The translations under genes and the position numbers were made by a program. This document shows, in pieces, positions 7,643-16,700 of a stretch of 23,858 nucleotides of DNA. How positions within the stretch are numbered: the stretch's first letter is position 1; each line of letters opens with the position of its first letter. A model generated the notes under the pieces. The model did no database searches and was not told the origin of the DNA. It saw nothing but the letters and a program-made list of their open reading frames with translations. Source of the stretch: an uncultured Roseburia sp. (GTDB taxonomy: Bacteria; Bacillota; Clostridia; Lachnospirales; Lachnospiraceae); assembly GCA_900550935.1 (NCBI GenBank), contig URUD01000042.1, positions 1 through 23,858 of the forward strand, in the 5' to 3' direction.

Positions 7643-7927
7643 ATGCGAAATTATCATATGACACCATCTACAGACTGTGGCGGCTGCAGAATGACTCGCT
7701 CTTCCACTGCACCTGCCGTCAGAGAATGCAGACCTATGCCGGACCGATCCAATCATTGTGTACCAGAAGCGGTTTCTCTGACCGGCGACTTTTCTCTTGC
7801 CATGGCATATATTCCCTGGCAATGTTTTTCCAACACCTATGAACCGGACCATGCCCTCGAAGTGGGCACCATTTTCCCGGAACTTGATATGCCATTTCTG
7901 GCAGCGGGGAGGTGTGCAAGAGTATGA
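7643..7927 (+). CDS. cotJA: Spore coat-associated protein CotJA
   Basis: 94 residues. The C-terminal half carries the CotJA pattern: LAMAYIPWQCFSNTYEPDHA, LEVGTIFPELDMPF. The N-terminal half is Cys-rich (DCGGC, REC, HC) and not well conserved. AAAGGA lies about 10 nt before the ATG. It is the first gene of cotJABC, which forms part of the inner spore coat in Bacillus. The stop overlaps the cotJB ATG (ATGA). Confidence 0.92.
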   Translation: MRNYHMTPSTDCGGCRMTRSSTAPAVRECRPMPDRSNHCVPEAVSLTGDFSLAMAYIPWQCFSNTYEPDHALEVGTIFPELDMPFLAAGRCARV

Positions 7928-8190
7928 ACCTTTCCCAGATGACAAACGCCCAACTGCTGCACTGGATCAATATGGTCAGCTTTGCCGTTGTTGACATTAC
8001 GGAATATCTGGACACTCATCCAGATGACAAAGACGCCATTGATTACTTTAACCATTATATGGATCTACGGCGGAATGCCTTGCGCGTTTATGCCGAACGC
8101 TTTGGTCCTCTGACCATTGATTCCGCCAATCCAACCTGTAACTGGGACTGGGCAGATGTGCCCCTGCCTTGGGAAGGAGGTGCCTGCTAG
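7924..8190 (+). CDS. cotJB: Spore coat protein CotJB
   Basis: 88 residues from the ATG at 7924. The GGGGAGG site (7906-7912) supports this ATG; the GTG at 7912 overlaps the site itself. Typical CotJB features: an N-terminal helix LLHWINMVSFAVVDITEYLD, then HPDDKDAIDYFNHYMDLRR, a mid FGPLT motif and a C-terminal WDWADVPLPWEGG. It acts with CotJA and CotJC in the developing spore coat. It overlaps cotJA by 4 nt and directly abuts cotJC. Confidence 0.93.
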   Translation: MNLSQMTNAQLLHWINMVSFAVVDITEYLDTHPDDKDAIDYFNHYMDLRRNALRVYAERFGPLTIDSANPTCNWDWADVPLPWEGGAC

Positions 8191-8799
8191 ATGTGGAATT
8201 ATGAAAGACGTTTACAGTATCCGGTCAATATCACAAAACCGAATGCCAAGATCGCGCAGATCATCATCAGCCAGTATGGTGGTCCTGATGGAGAAGCTGC
8301 CGCATCCTTCCGATACCTGTCGCAGCGTTTCAGTATGCCTTACCGGAAAGTTGCGGGGCTGTTGACGGATATCGGGACGGAAGAACTCGCCCACCTTGAA
8401 ATGGTCGGTGCCATTGTCCGCCAGCTCACCAAAGGCTTAAGTGCAGAAGAATTAGAAGCCCAGGGCTTTGCGCCTTACTATGTCGACCATACTGCAGGAA
8501 TCTGGCCACAGGCTGCCGGAGGAATCCCGTTCAACGCCTGCGAGTTCCAGTCCAAAGGCGATGCGATCACAGACTTATTTGAAGATCTGGCTGCAGAACA
8601 GAAAGCGCGTACGACCTATGACAATATCCTCCGTCTGGTCAAAGACCCGGAAGTCTGCGACCCGATCCGTTTCCTAAGGCAACGTGAGGTTGTGCATTTC
8701 CAGCGTTTCGGTGAGGGACTGCGCATGGTACAGGATGAACTTGACAGCAAAAACTTCTATATGTGCAACCCTGAATTTGACCCGGGATGTGGAAAGTAA
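8191..8799 (+). CDS. cotJC: Spore coat protein CotJC, manganese catalase family
   Basis: 202 residues with a ferritin-like four-helix fold of the Mn-catalase family. The five expected ligand positions can be seen: Glu35, Glu65 and His68 (EELAHLE), Glu136 (AAEQKAR) and His169 with Glu166 (REVVHFQRF). A catalytic di-manganese site therefore looks possible, so the coat protein could also remove peroxide. The ending YMCNPEFDPGCGK is typical of CotJC. AAGGAGG (8174-8180) precedes the ATG by 10 nt. It is the last gene of the operon, followed by a strong terminator. Confidence 0.96.
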   Translation: MWNYERRLQYPVNITKPNAKIAQIIISQYGGPDGEAAASFRYLSQRFSMPYRKVAGLLTDIGTEELAHLEMVGAIVRQLTKGLSAEELEAQGFAPYYVDHTAGIWPQAAGGIPFNACEFQSKGDAITDLFEDLAAEQKARTTYDNILRLVKDPEVCDPIRFLRQREVVHFQRFGEGLRMVQDELDSKNFYMCNPEFDPGCGK

Positions 8800-8815
8800 C
8801 CACTTTTCCATTATC

Positions 8816-8855
8816 AAAAAACCTCACCCTGAAAAACTTCAGGGTGAGGTTTTTT
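8816..8855. terminator. Bidirectional terminator between cotJC and the antiporter gene
   Basis: An 18-bp perfect stem (8816-8833 / 8838-8855) with a 4-nt AAAC loop, carrying an A-run on the left and a T-run on the right. It serves the convergent cotJ operon and the five-gene minus-strand operon. Its right arm overlaps the antiporter stop codon by 2 nt. Confidence 0.95.
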
Positions 8856-10449
8856 AGCTTTGACTGATCACAAGCACATCATCCCCACGCACAACGGTCT
8901 GTCCGTTTGGGATCACAACTTTTTCATTTCTCTTCAATAATAAGACCAGTTTCCCCTCGCCAAATTTTAATCTGGCAAGCGGTTTCCCCACCATATCCGA
9001 ATCCGGTTCCACATGATATTCCGAAATGAAGATACCAAGCTCTTCTCCCGGCGAAAGGGCACTGAGCACGATCTTATCTCCGACTAAAATCTTCGTATTT
9101 CCATTTGGAATGATCCGCTCTTCTCCTCTTAAGATCAATACCATCAGAAGATCCGGCAGGGAAACGATATCACGGACAAACTGGTTTTCCCATGGATGCC
9201 CCGGTTTGATGGAGATCTTGACAAACTCCACCGGCATCTCATCCGAATAGTCACTGAACGTTTTCATAACGTTTGCGTTTTCATCCATCATATCCAGCTT
9301 TTTGGCTGCAAATCCAAGGATCGAGCCCTGAAAACTGATCGAGAATAATACGATGCAGATGACAATGTGAAAAATATCATTTTTCATATAAGCCGGGCTC
9401 ACGGTCGCCATGATCGCAAATACAATAGATGCTGCTCCCCTTAATCCTGCTGCCGAGATGAATATCTGCTGCCCGATCGGACATTTGAGTGGGGAAAGCA
9501 TGGCAAACACCGCCGCCGGACGCGCAACAAACGTTAAAAACAGGGCGATCGCGATCGCCGGAAGCAATACCTGCGGCATCTGGGATGGAAATGCAAGCAG
9601 TCCGAGCAGGAAAAAGATCAGCATCTGCGCCAGCCCGGTCACACCATCGAAAAAATGTACCAGTGATTTTTTGTTGTGCAGGGACATGTTTCCTAACAGA
9701 ATACCTGCTATGTAAGTGGAGAGATATCCATTTCCACCGAGTGCAGATGCTGCCGCATAAGCAAGCAACGCCATACAAAAGACAAAAATCGTATCAAATC
9801 CATCGTTGGAAAATGTAATTTTCGTCAGTGCAAATCCGGCAGCCTTCGCCACAACGATGCCGACCAGGATACCGAATACGACCTGCGTGATGATCAGTAA
9901 GACAAGTGACCCACCGGACACATCCCCGCTCATCACGCTTAAGATGATCACCGTAAGCATGTAAGAACACGGATCATTACTACCACTCTCGATTTCAAGC
10001 AGGGAAGCCGTATTGTATTTTAAATCCAGTTTTTTGGAACGCAGGATGGAGAACACGCTCGCCGCATCGGTAGAACTCACGACTGCTCCCATCAGCATTC
10101 CCTCCCAGAAGGTAAAATGCAATACAAAATAACAGAATAATCCGGTCAGCAGTGCCGTTACCAATACTCCGACACTCGAGAGCAATACTGCTTTTCCTGC
10201 AACCGGTCTTGCCTGCTTCCAGTTTGTTCCAAAGCCACCGTAAAACATGATAAAGATCAATGCCACCGAGCAGACCTCTTCTGCCACGGAGAAATCGTCA
10301 AACGGGATTTTTAGGATCCCGTCTGTTCCGAACACCATTCCCAAAACGATAAACGCTAACAGGGCGGGCATTCCGATCTTACCGGAAATACGGGTCAAAA
10401 ACAAACATAACAAAATCACTGCTGTCACTAAAAGAATTGTAGTAATCAA
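8854..10449 (-). CDS. CPA1-family cation/proton antiporter with tandem RCK_C domains (NhaP2/CvrA-like)
   Basis: 531 residues. About 12 membrane segments (1-390) carry the CPA motifs SSTDAA (125-130) and ESGSNDP (154-160), whose acidic residues are the transport site of this superfamily, plus an AGLRGAASI segment. The cytosolic tail (about 404-531) holds two TrkA-C/RCK_C domains in tandem (VGDKIVLSA and RGDDVLVIS endings). This layout is that of K+/H+ antiporters of the NhaP2/CvrA group, so export of K+ in exchange for H+ is likely; Na+ cannot be excluded. The start is TTG with a perfect AAGGAGG 6 nt upstream. It is the last gene of the DUF5717-DUF5716 operon, 23 bp after the coiled-coil gene, so it is probably co-regulated with that system. 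Confidence 0.92.
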   Translation of the reverse strand: MITTILLVTAVILLCLFLTRISGKIGMPALLAFIVLGMVFGTDGILKIPFDDFSVAEEVCSVALIFIMFYGGFGTNWKQARPVAGKAVLLSSVGVLVTALLTGLFCYFVLHFTFWEGMLMGAVVSSTDAASVFSILRSKKLDLKYNTASLLEIESGSNDPCSYMLTVIILSVMSGDVSGGSLVLLIITQVVFGILVGIVVAKAAGFALTKITFSNDGFDTIFVFCMALLAYAAASALGGNGYLSTYIAGILLGNMSLHNKKSLVHFFDGVTGLAQMLIFFLLGLLAFPSQMPQVLLPAIAIALFLTFVARPAAVFAMLSPLKCPIGQQIFISAAGLRGAASIVFAIMATVSPAYMKNDIFHIVICIVLFSISFQGSILGFAAKKLDMMDENANVMKTFSDYSDEMPVEFVKISIKPGHPWENQFVRDIVSLPDLLMVLILRGEERIIPNGNTKILVGDKIVLSALSPGEELGIFISEYHVEPDSDMVGKPLARLKFGEGKLVLLLKRNEKVVIPNGQTVVRGDDVLVISQS

Positions 10450-10472
10450 AAATGTCCTCCTTCTTGTCTCAT

Positions 10473-11654
10473 TTACATAGTTTCCGTCAGACGATCCACC
10501 GCCTGAATAATTTCCTGCACTTGGGCTTTCTTATCTCCCACTTTATCCATCAGCTGTTCTGCTTCTTTTTTCTGTTCCTGTATCGTGTTCAGATTGTATT
10601 CCATCCGGTCTCTTAACTTCTGGCGTCTTGTCACAAGATTATGTGTAATCTCGACCATCTCTTTGTGATCTACCAGTGCGATCGCCTGCGTTGTCCAGAT
10701 CTGTGCATCCGATAACTGGTAATTCTTTAATAAGCGGACCAGTCTTCCGTTGAAATAATCCAGATCCTCGCTGGTCTTTTGATATTTTTCACGTTCTTTT
10801 ACCGCTTCCATGTAATCTTCCCACATCTGGTTCAACTCGGCAGAACGCTTTACATGATATTTTTCACAGGCATAATCGATCGCATTTGTGATGTTGACAT
10901 ACTTGAATTTTACCTTGTTGAGCAATGTGATCGCACGATTGATGCTGCGCTCCGACACATGGATCTCGGTGTTGTTCCTGCTGATCTTTAATGATGTGAC
11001 ACAGATGCTGACCACTGCCACAAACAGCGTGATCGCATATCCATAATACATATTGACTTTTAAGACTTCCTGCAGGGCAAACAGTACGATAAACGCTGCC
11101 ACTGTAAGTCCCATCAGAACATACAAAAGGCGTCTTAATGTATGCTGCTGGCTGGTCAGATATTCCTTATGTAACTGAAATCTGGATTTTTCACGCTCCA
11201 GATATTTCATATCCTTGCACAGCATATCCTGATATGCTTCATTGGAGGCCAGCCGTCTGATCGCATCCGGTATCTCCTTTTCCTCCCTTGCAAGCTGGGA
11301 AAACTGCGCATCGGTCAGTTTCTTTGCCGAATTTAAAAATCCGTTTCTCGCCGAATCAAGCTGTACGATATTGGTTGCCGTTTCATCGATCTGCTTGCGC
11401 ACCTCTTCCGGCAGTTCTTCGATCGTGTGGATATCATTCAGATACGCTGTTACCATGCGATACTCTGCTTTCTCATCCTCAATTTCTTTTGTGATGTCGA
11501 TCATCTGCTCTAAGCGTTCTACCACATACTGTTCTACTTTTGTTCCGTTTTTATAATCTTTTTCGGTCAGCACGGTTGCATCCAGCTCTTCAAATTTTGC
11601 TTCAAACGTGTCCTGATCCTTCTTCTTTTTTTTCCACTTTTCCCAAAAACGCAT
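10473..11654 (-). CDS. Coiled-coil protein with two central membrane spans (function unknown)
   Basis: 393 residues from the ATG at 11654, which sits 9 nt after AAGGG; ATGs at 11663 and 11660 are in frame but too close to that site. In the 396-residue numbering, a very basic N-terminus (WEKWKKKKK) is followed by a Glu/Lys-rich coiled coil (about 40-175), two hydrophobic segments (about 178-198 and 205-225) joined by a short loop, then a second long coiled coil (about 240-396). Both coiled-coil arms would face the cytoplasm. I recognise no catalytic motif. It overlaps the TPR-like gene and precedes the antiporter; a membrane scaffold for the operon products is a reasonable inference. Confidence 0.82.
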   Translation of the reverse strand: MRFWEKWKKKKKDQDTFEAKFEELDATVLTEKDYKNGTKVEQYVVERLEQMIDITKEIEDEKAEYRMVTAYLNDIHTIEELPEEVRKQIDETATNIVQLDSARNGFLNSAKKLTDAQFSQLAREEKEIPDAIRRLASNEAYQDMLCKDMKYLEREKSRFQLHKEYLTSQQHTLRRLLYVLMGLTVAAFIVLFALQEVLKVNMYYGYAITLFVAVVSICVTSLKISRNNTEIHVSERSINRAITLLNKVKFKYVNITNAIDYACEKYHVKRSAELNQMWEDYMEAVKEREKYQKTSEDLDYFNGRLVRLLKNYQLSDAQIWTTQAIALVDHKEMVEITHNLVTRRQKLRDRMEYNLNTIQEQKKEAEQLMDKVGDKKAQVQEIIQAVDRLTETM

Positions 11655-11659
11655 TTTCA

Positions 11660-12502
11660 TCATCCCTTACAGTTTTTTCGATATTCTACTTTCCATTGCT
11701 CTAACAACCCCTGTGCCTTTTTGCAAAATTCTTCCGGTGTTTTTGCGGCTTCATCGATCTCTTCCTCAAACTCCCGTATCTCCCCCATCTGGCTGTAGGC
11801 AGTCAGCTGACTTGCGATCCCTGCCGTCTCTTCCTCACTTAAGAAAGCAGCTGCCGCCTTCCGCTTAAAGCCACGCTCATCTTTCATACAGCGATAGGTC
11901 ATCAGACACGCCTCCAACGAACGTTTGTCCTGATTTTTTTCGTAGGCATTATAGTAACATGCTGCCGCCTTTTCAAAAAAGAACAGTCTGCTGTAGGCGG
12001 TTCCAAGATTGTGCCAGACATTTCCAATAAGAACTGTATCCTCTTCTTCCATCCGGAGTACCTTTCTGTACTCCTCAATGGCACAGATATATTTCTTATT
12101 TTCCATGTAACGGTCTGCACGGATCTTGCCACACTCAAAATCGGTCTTGTGCTCCATTTCCTGTAAGACCTGTCTGATATGGGAAAGCGTCTGTACGTCA
12201 CAGTAATCGCTTGCCCGTAACAGGCAGAGCACAAATTCTGACAACGTTCCCTGAGTCTCCCGGATCTCCCGAAGCTGATCTGCGGTCTCTTTTAATTTTA
12301 ATTCCACCTCAACCCATTCACACAGCTCTTCGTCCATGAAATCCGGTCCGATCAGATAAAGGTTGTGTTCTACATAGTAGCTCAGTTCTTCAAGAGAGTA
12401 TACGTTTAATGAAATTGTTTCAATATAATAAGGCATAGCCGCGATCTGCTGCCTGCACAAAATCAGCTCACCCAAGTAATCTCCCTGCCTTTCCTTTCTC
12501 AT
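11660..12502 (-). CDS. TPR-like helical protein (function unknown)
   Basis: 280 residues. Predicted all-helical and soluble. A TPR-like stretch is visible at about 125-200: RADRYMENKKYICAIEEYRK, then GNVWHNLGTAYSRLFFFEKA, then AACYYNAYEKNQDKRSLEAC, which match the A/B helix pattern. The N-terminal half (GELILCRQQIAAMPYYIE) is not recognised. It starts 5 nt after the DUF5716 stop with only a weak GGAA site, so coupling to upstream translation is likely. Its stop overlaps the next gene. TPRs suggest a protein-binding adaptor role. Confidence 0.8.
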   Translation of the reverse strand: MRKERQGDYLGELILCRQQIAAMPYYIETISLNVYSLEELSYYVEHNLYLIGPDFMDEELCEWVEVELKLKETADQLREIRETQGTLSEFVLCLLRASDYCDVQTLSHIRQVLQEMEHKTDFECGKIRADRYMENKKYICAIEEYRKVLRMEEEDTVLIGNVWHNLGTAYSRLFFFEKAAACYYNAYEKNQDKRSLEACLMTYRCMKDERGFKRKAAAAFLSEEETAGIASQLTAYSQMGEIREFEEEIDEAAKTPEEFCKKAQGLLEQWKVEYRKNCKG

Positions 12503-12507
12503 TTGGA

Positions 12508-13734
12508 CTAAAATTCCATGATATACTCCCAGCTTTTATCCGAACTTAAAAACAGCTCGCCAAAGCCCATATCTTTCATTTTGATCTGCACCTTGGTATC
12601 TGACAGCGGTTTTGCCGTGATCCGGATGCGTGTCGTCTTTTTCGGTCTTTTCGGCAGATCGGAAAGTTCTACCTTTTCCACCTTTGCCTCTCTGCTTCTG
12701 GGTGCCTGTAGCCAGAATGCGATCTCCGGCAGTTCATCTAAGATCACTTCACATTCCCCGACCGTCTCGTACCAGTTGTCGCCGGCACTGATCAATGTAT
12801 AAAACTCTGTTTTTCCTTGGTTTAGAACCTTTAAGCTGACATTGACTTTCATCTCATTGTCACCCATGTAGACAAAATCCCATGTTCTCTGCCCGTCCCG
12901 TATCGCTGCGGCATAACAGGCTCCCTTGGAATATAGGTTTTTACCCATAAAAGCCCTTCTGCCCTTGCAGATATAGGAAAGGGAGCTCTTCATCCAGCCG
13001 CCTTCAAAGCCGTCCCCGACCAGATAGACCGATGAGATCACATGCCCTTCAAACTGGGTCTGTGCGATCTTAAGAAATGTCTCATCCCGGTTATTTTCAT
13101 CTATGGTCCTTATGTCCTCTGACATGCTGACGACCTGCGGTACGGTACGTGGATTACGCTCTGCCCTGTGACATCGGATCTCTTTTCCCCGGTAATCAAA
13201 CAGGCAGATATCATGCAGCCACAACTCCTCTTTCTGATTATAAATGAAATAATAAAAGCTCTCCTGTCTGTCGAGCAGCATGATCTGTTCTCCGCTCATA
13301 CCAAGTGCCTCTGCCATCCCAAGAAACAGCTCCGTCTTTTCCCTTGAAAGCCGCTCCAGGGTAATGACCAGTTTATCCGGCTGCATGGGATTGCCCAGTC
13401 CTGCTGCCATATAGATCAGCTTGCGAAGATAAAGTGTCAGTAACTGTTTTGCCGGATAGGCCTCGTTTTCCACATAGACGGTCTCATCAGCAAGTGCCCG
13501 CTCCAACAGATGTGTTACTTCGCTTTCACTCTGCTGCAATGCAAGTTTCCGCGCCTCTTCTCCCACGAACCACTGTCCGATGCCCTTCTTTTTGGCCACC
13601 GCTACCGGGATCTGGAAAATCTCACTTCCTGCAACCGGGCTTACCGTCTCCGGCTCCTTATTATTCAGTTGGAAAAAGCTCACGATTGCATTCTCGTCAT
13701 CCAGATCGATGCCAAGATAATAGTTATGTTCCAT
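12508..13734 (-). CDS. DUF5716 family protein, ASKHA (actin/Hsp70)-like
   Basis: 408 residues from the ATG at 13734; a GTG at 13737 is the alternative. The family name is from memory. ASKHA-like landmarks are visible (409-residue numbering): an N-terminal YLGIDLDDENAIVSFF strand pair (7-22) like the phosphate-1 loop, DKLVITLERLSREK (121-134), ICLFDYRGKEIRCH (177-190) at the phosphate-2 position, VYLVGDGFEGGWM (237-249) at the adenosine position, and GKNLYSKGACYAA (265-277). Residues 285-409 are a beta-rich C-terminal domain. Several canonical Gly/Thr residues of the nucleotide loops are replaced, so ATPase activity is uncertain. Its ATG overlaps the DUF5717 stop (TGATG), pointing to a 1:1 partnership. 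Confidence 0.85.
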   Translation of the reverse strand: MEHNYYLGIDLDDENAIVSFFQLNNKEPETVSPVAGSEIFQIPVAVAKKKGIGQWFVGEEARKLALQQSESEVTHLLERALADETVYVENEAYPAKQLLTLYLRKLIYMAAGLGNPMQPDKLVITLERLSREKTELFLGMAEALGMSGEQIMLLDRQESFYYFIYNQKEELWLHDICLFDYRGKEIRCHRAERNPRTVPQVVSMSEDIRTIDENNRDETFLKIAQTQFEGHVISSVYLVGDGFEGGWMKSSLSYICKGRRAFMGKNLYSKGACYAAAIRDGQRTWDFVYMGDNEMKVNVSLKVLNQGKTEFYTLISAGDNWYETVGECEVILDELPEIAFWLQAPRSREAKVEKVELSDLPKRPKKTTRIRITAKPLSDTKVQIKMKDMGFGELFLSSDKSWEYIMEF

Positions 13735-16700
13735 CACAGCAGACCAAATGCCTCCTCTGTTACGCGTTTCATTCCGTAGTAATTTTTCAGTTCTCTTTTT
13801 AAATTATCATGCTCTTCCAGTGTCTCCTGGAACAGCATTTCATTTAACCGTTCATACCGGCTTCCCTTCGCATTTTCGGTGATACTCTGATTGCTTAGGC
13901 AGTCGCTCTCTGTCACCTTGGTCTCTCCCTCTGATTCCTCCGCCATGTAATACTGCACCGTATCGCCAAAGAAGAGGATAAATTCCTTGCTGTAGATACC
14001 ATCGTACTGTTCTTTCATCTCTTCATCCTGATAGGTCGTGCCGTCAAAACTGTAATGGATGACCACCCGGCTCTTTGGTCTGGCGTGATACTCCACGAAA
14101 AACTTATCATACAGATGATATTTTAAGATCAGTTTCTTTTCAAATTTACGATAGAAGGAAAAATAACAGTTTTTCGCAGTGTAGTATTCCAACAGTTCGT
14201 CTGCAAGATCGGTTTCTTCCCTGCTCCTCTGTTCCTTTTCTGCAAGGTATTTTAAAAGTCCGAGCAGACAGGCATCGTTTAAACTCTCACCTTCGCGGTA
14301 ATACTTTCTGATCTGCGCAAACACCTGCTCCGGCACAACGGCATCTTTGGTAAAATACGCATGCGCAAAGTAGGACAGATATGCGATGCAGACCAGTTTT
14401 CTTCCGCCACCCATGCTGTAGCTGTCATAAATTTCCTGAATGTCCGGAACATAGTCCGTTGTATAAAGCATCTGGGTTAAAATCCGCTCTTCCAGATCAA
14501 ACGTATCGATCTCAAACGCACCTGCCGCTTTCCACAGCTCCGCCATCTGCTTTGTCGGTCCGTTGTAATACTTGCACAGGTAGATCAGCATGACATCATT
14601 GTATTTTCCATTTAAAAATGCCGTCGCTGCAAACCCAAGCAGGAAATCGTCTTCCTCATAGCCCGCGGTTTCGACCGCATAGCTGCACAGAGCCACTTTT
14701 GCGGCATTTCCCAGATAATCATATCCGTACTGCTGCACCAGGGCATATGCCTTTTCATACAGATGTTCCTCGACCAACGCCTCGATCAGGAAACGTCTGC
14801 CCTCCGCTGTTGCGATCCCATAGTCAAGTTCTAACAGATATTTTCCGGTCAGCGTGCTGTAATCCCGTTTCAGATAATACCGGATCATCTTTGGCTGAAG
14901 TGCCGCCTTATACGATGCAGAAACCTGCTTTGATGCAAGAAGCGGAAGAAAGCATCTGGTATCTTCCTCTGTAAACGCATCATAGGAAGTCTTATCCTGC
15001 ATCTGATACAGCATATAGGGCAGTTCTCCCGGTGCCGTATGAATGCAAGATCTGATATAGCGTTCCGGCTCTAACAACGCCTCATCCGTGACCGGAACAC
15101 TTTCACAAAACAGATTTCCATAACTGTCTTCAAATAACAGACAATAGGTTCCGGTACAGATTTGCAGATAGGCAGCATTGCCCGTTACCGGAGCCATGAG
15201 AGGCTGCTGCAATGCCTTCTGACAGACATATGCCTTTACGATGCCATTTTTAAAGGTGCTGATCTTATGGGTAAACAGCAGCTTTGCAAAATGCCCGGAG
15301 ATCTCCTCATTAAAAATGCCATCTCCCAGTACTTCCGTGTAAATGATCGCCAGATTGTCATTGATATGCTCTGCCTCGATCTGCTCCATGGCAAACTGTT
15401 CCATATTTCTTCTGTATTTCTGATAAACTTCCGGCCGCTTCTCCTTTGCAGCAATGATATTGACATATAATACTGCCTTTTTCTGATACGGCAGGCTGTT
15501 ATCATAGAGAAAATACAACTGCACAACCTTTGGAATATCCGTGATCTCCCGCTCATCCAGTGACATCAGATATGCTTCATACAGTCCCGTGATCCGCAGA
15601 TTGGCTGCGATCGCCTGCTCGTACCATTTATGATAGGACGGTGTAAAACACTGGCTTTTGATCAGATACCCGCAGATTGCAGATAAGATCTCTTCCTCCG
15701 GGCTTACCTCATAGCACTGCTCTAAGATATGGTACAGAAGTTTTGAAAATTCTTTTTTTGCAGAAAGCATGCTTATGACCTGTACACCAAGTTCCTTCGT
15801 CATGACCTTCTGTTTTGCCGCCCAGTGCAGCACCGACAGTTCGAACTCTCCCAGTTCTGCAAGCAGGTATGGTTCCTGCCAGAACAGATAATATGCCTCT
15901 AAATAAAAATACGGGCTCTTGTTCTGTTTCATCCACTCCCGGATGGCAGAAAGCCGTTTTGCACTGTCCGCACAGTATTCTTCCCGCAAAAACAGTAAGA
16001 TCCAGAACAACAGAGAAGAATCCGGATGTTTGCGGAAGATCTGCTCGATCTCTTCCGTCAGCCGGTCCACATAGGCAGGTTCCCGCTCCCGCAGGGTATT
16101 TAAGTACAGATAATAGCCCCACTCCGGTGCGTTTTTATCCAGCCACTCCCGTTTGAAATCCTCTAAGATCCAGTCGGCTTCCTGTTTCTGCCGGTTCATG
16201 ATCAGCGTCTGTGCCTTCATCAGCGGATACATCGCCTCATCCGGTCTTAAAACAGACAGATGGTCTAACAGTTTTCCGGATTCTCTTGCCCAGACACCGG
16301 TCACGATCCGTTTCAGACGATAATCAAGGTATAATTTTAACAGTTCGACTCGGCTTTTTTTCTCATCGAGTCTTGCCGTATCTGCCTCAGCCTCTTCCTG
16401 CTGCCGCATTGCACAGATGCGAAATTCCAGTGCCTGTGTCGGTGTTTCAAACCGTAATCTGGCATAATTCTTGCCGGCATGCAGTGCCGCCTCTTCTATG
16501 TAATATGCCACCTGGCAGACACTTCCGATAAAGTCTTCTTCACTTAAATGTGTCTTTTCCGGATGTAAAAAGTCTGCATCGGATGTCACGCGGATATCCA
16601 CATATCCGGCATGACCTTTGTGCAGTTCCACCATCTCCCTGCGGTCAGAGGTAACTCCGTAAAACGCCGCCTCTTCCACCGGCAGGGTAAGCGTTACTCT

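Noticed and set aside
7912..7923. GTG at 7912 as the cotJB start
   Set aside because: It overlaps the GGGGAGG ribosome site; the ATG at 7924 has correct spacing and the common ATGA overlap.
7637..8055. Minus-strand frames opposite cotJA/cotJB
   Set aside because: The plus-strand frames match CotJA and CotJB; the minus frames are shadows without start signals.
15815..16122. Plus and minus alternative frames within the DUF5717 gene
   Set aside because: The 1191-codon frame is unbroken and shows consistent helical repeats; the other frames are by-products of the GC-richer composition here.
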